Assembly (NCBI RefSeq): GCF_006715565.1
Contig: NZ_VFNL01000001.1
Span: 186,001 to 250,000, forward strand
Source: Microbacterium sp. SLBN-154
Lineage (GTDB): Bacteria; Actinomycetota; Actinomycetes; Actinomycetales; Microbacteriaceae
Direction: 5' to 3'
Length of the DNA stretch: 64,000 nt
Every line of letters begins with the position of its first letter. Position 1 is the stretch's first letter. Made by a program: the position numbers and the translations under genes. Below are positions 61,001 to 64,000 of the stretch, one piece after another. The notes beneath the pieces were generated by a model. That model saw nothing but the letters and a program-made list of their open reading frames with translations, was not told where the DNA came from and made no database searches.

Positions 61001-61504
61001 TCAGAGGTCTTTGAGCATCCTCGTGTTGCCGAGGGTGTTGGGTTTCACGTGCGCGAGATCGAGGAATTCGGCGATGCCCTCGTCGGGGCTGCGCACCAGC
61101 TGCGAGTACACGTCGGGATCGACGATCTGCTCGCCGATCTCGTCGAATCCGCGGCTGCGGAAGAAGTCCACCTCGAAGGTGAGGCAGAACAGCCGCGTGA
61201 GTCCCAGGGTGCGCGCGTTCTCCTCCAGGCGATCGACGAGGGCGCGTCCGACGCCGTGATGCAGCCACTCGTCCGCGACGATCAGGGTGCGCACCTCTCC
61301 GAGGTCCTCCCACATGACGTGCAGGGCGCCGCATCCGATCAGAACCCCGTCGGCGCTCTCGGCGACGACGAACTGCTGGGTCGATTCGTACAGCACGACC
61401 AGGTCCTTGCCGAGCAGGATCCGCTTCTGCACGTAGGGCTCCAGAAGAGTCTGGATGCCGCGGATGTCGGCGGTGCGCGCAGGGCGGACGGTGTAGTCGG
61501 ACAT
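61001..61504 (-). CDS. GNAT-family amino-acid N-acetyltransferase (ArgA type)
   Basis: A 167-residue GNAT protein. VRPARTADIRGIQTLLEPYVQKRILL at the N-terminus and LIVADEWLHHGVGRALVDRLEENA, the acetyl-CoA pyrophosphate loop, identify it. FCLTFEVDFFRSRGF matches the short actinobacterial N-acetylglutamate synthases that start arginine synthesis. ATG 61504 is preferred over GTG 61513. Confidence 0.85.
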   Translation of the reverse strand: MSDYTVRPARTADIRGIQTLLEPYVQKRILLGKDLVVLYESTQQFVVAESADGVLIGCGALHVMWEDLGEVRTLIVADEWLHHGVGRALVDRLEENARTLGLTRLFCLTFEVDFFRSRGFDEIGEQIVDPDVYSQLVRSPDEGIAEFLDLAHVKPNTLGNTRMLKDL

Positions 61505-61543
61505 CGGATCCACGATACGCCTCGTTCGGGAGCCGACAGACGA

Positions 61544-61575
61544 AGGGGCGGGCGCCGATCCCGGCGCCCGCCCCT
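61544..61575 (-). terminator. clpC terminator hairpin
   Basis: AGGGGCGGGCGCCG (61544-61557) pairs perfectly over 14 bp with 61562-61575. It lies 16 bases beyond the clpC stop on the minus strand. Confidence 0.75.
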
Positions 61576-61590
61576 GTCGTTCTCGCTCGC

Positions 61591-64000
<2,410 letters not shown>

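Overview
The window comes from a high-GC actinobacterium. Codon use, the SCO6880-type conjugation genes, the CmtR-like metal sensor and the ClpC and RadA sequences all fit Microbacteriaceae, most likely a Microbacterium-like organism. This is inferred from protein features, not from a database search.

Positions 1-16400 hold carbohydrate catabolism in two blocks. Block 1 (1-10595) has a Gfo/Idh/MocA oxidoreductase cut by the window edge, a GntR/FadR regulator, an overlapping minus-strand operon (enolase-superfamily enzyme, P-loop sugar kinase, zinc alcohol dehydrogenase, SDR, AGE-type epimerase), and a divergent plus-strand operon (sugar-binding lipoprotein, two permeases, an unrecognised protein, a RhaM-type mutarotase). 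No importer ATPase is present. Block 2 (11307-16400) has a second GntR regulator, an aldo/keto reductase of the L-fucose dehydrogenase type, an FAH-family hydrolase, an SDR and an FMN-dependent L-lactate dehydrogenase. Together these match the non-phosphorylative L-fucose (6-deoxyhexose) route that ends in pyruvate plus L-lactate.

Positions of roughly 16964-49079 form an integrative conjugative element (ICE). Its right end abuts the 3' end of an intact tRNA-Ser(CGA), next to a tyrosine integrase, a MerR-type excisionase and a further HTH gene. A conjugation operon (17664-27029) encodes a membrane-anchored protein, an M23 peptidase, VirB2- and VirB6-like membrane proteins, an SCO6880 protein, a VirB4-like ATPase, a coupling protein, an HNH-type protein and SSB. 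A MobF relaxase-helicase sits at 32826-35579. The cargo is rich in defence and stress genes: a DpnII-like restriction-modification pair, a NACHT-type ATPase fused to an Mrr-like nuclease, an RHH-YfbU protein with palindromic operators, a three-gene operon ending in a possible pPIWI-associated nuclease, a CmtR-like sensor with a cation exporter, and a zeta-toxin-like protein with a damaged P-loop. I found no second copy of the tRNA 3' end to the left, so the left border of the element is unresolved and the sugar genes could be cargo.

Positions 49075-64000 are chromosomal backbone: tRNA-Ser, L-lactate dehydrogenase, a polyamine/ethanolamine-type catabolic cluster (GntR, SDR, aldehyde dehydrogenase, PuuD-like hydrolase, PuuA-like ligase, APC permease), radA, two hypothetical proteins, a GlsB-type membrane protein, an ArgA-type acetyltransferase and clpC, which runs off the right edge.
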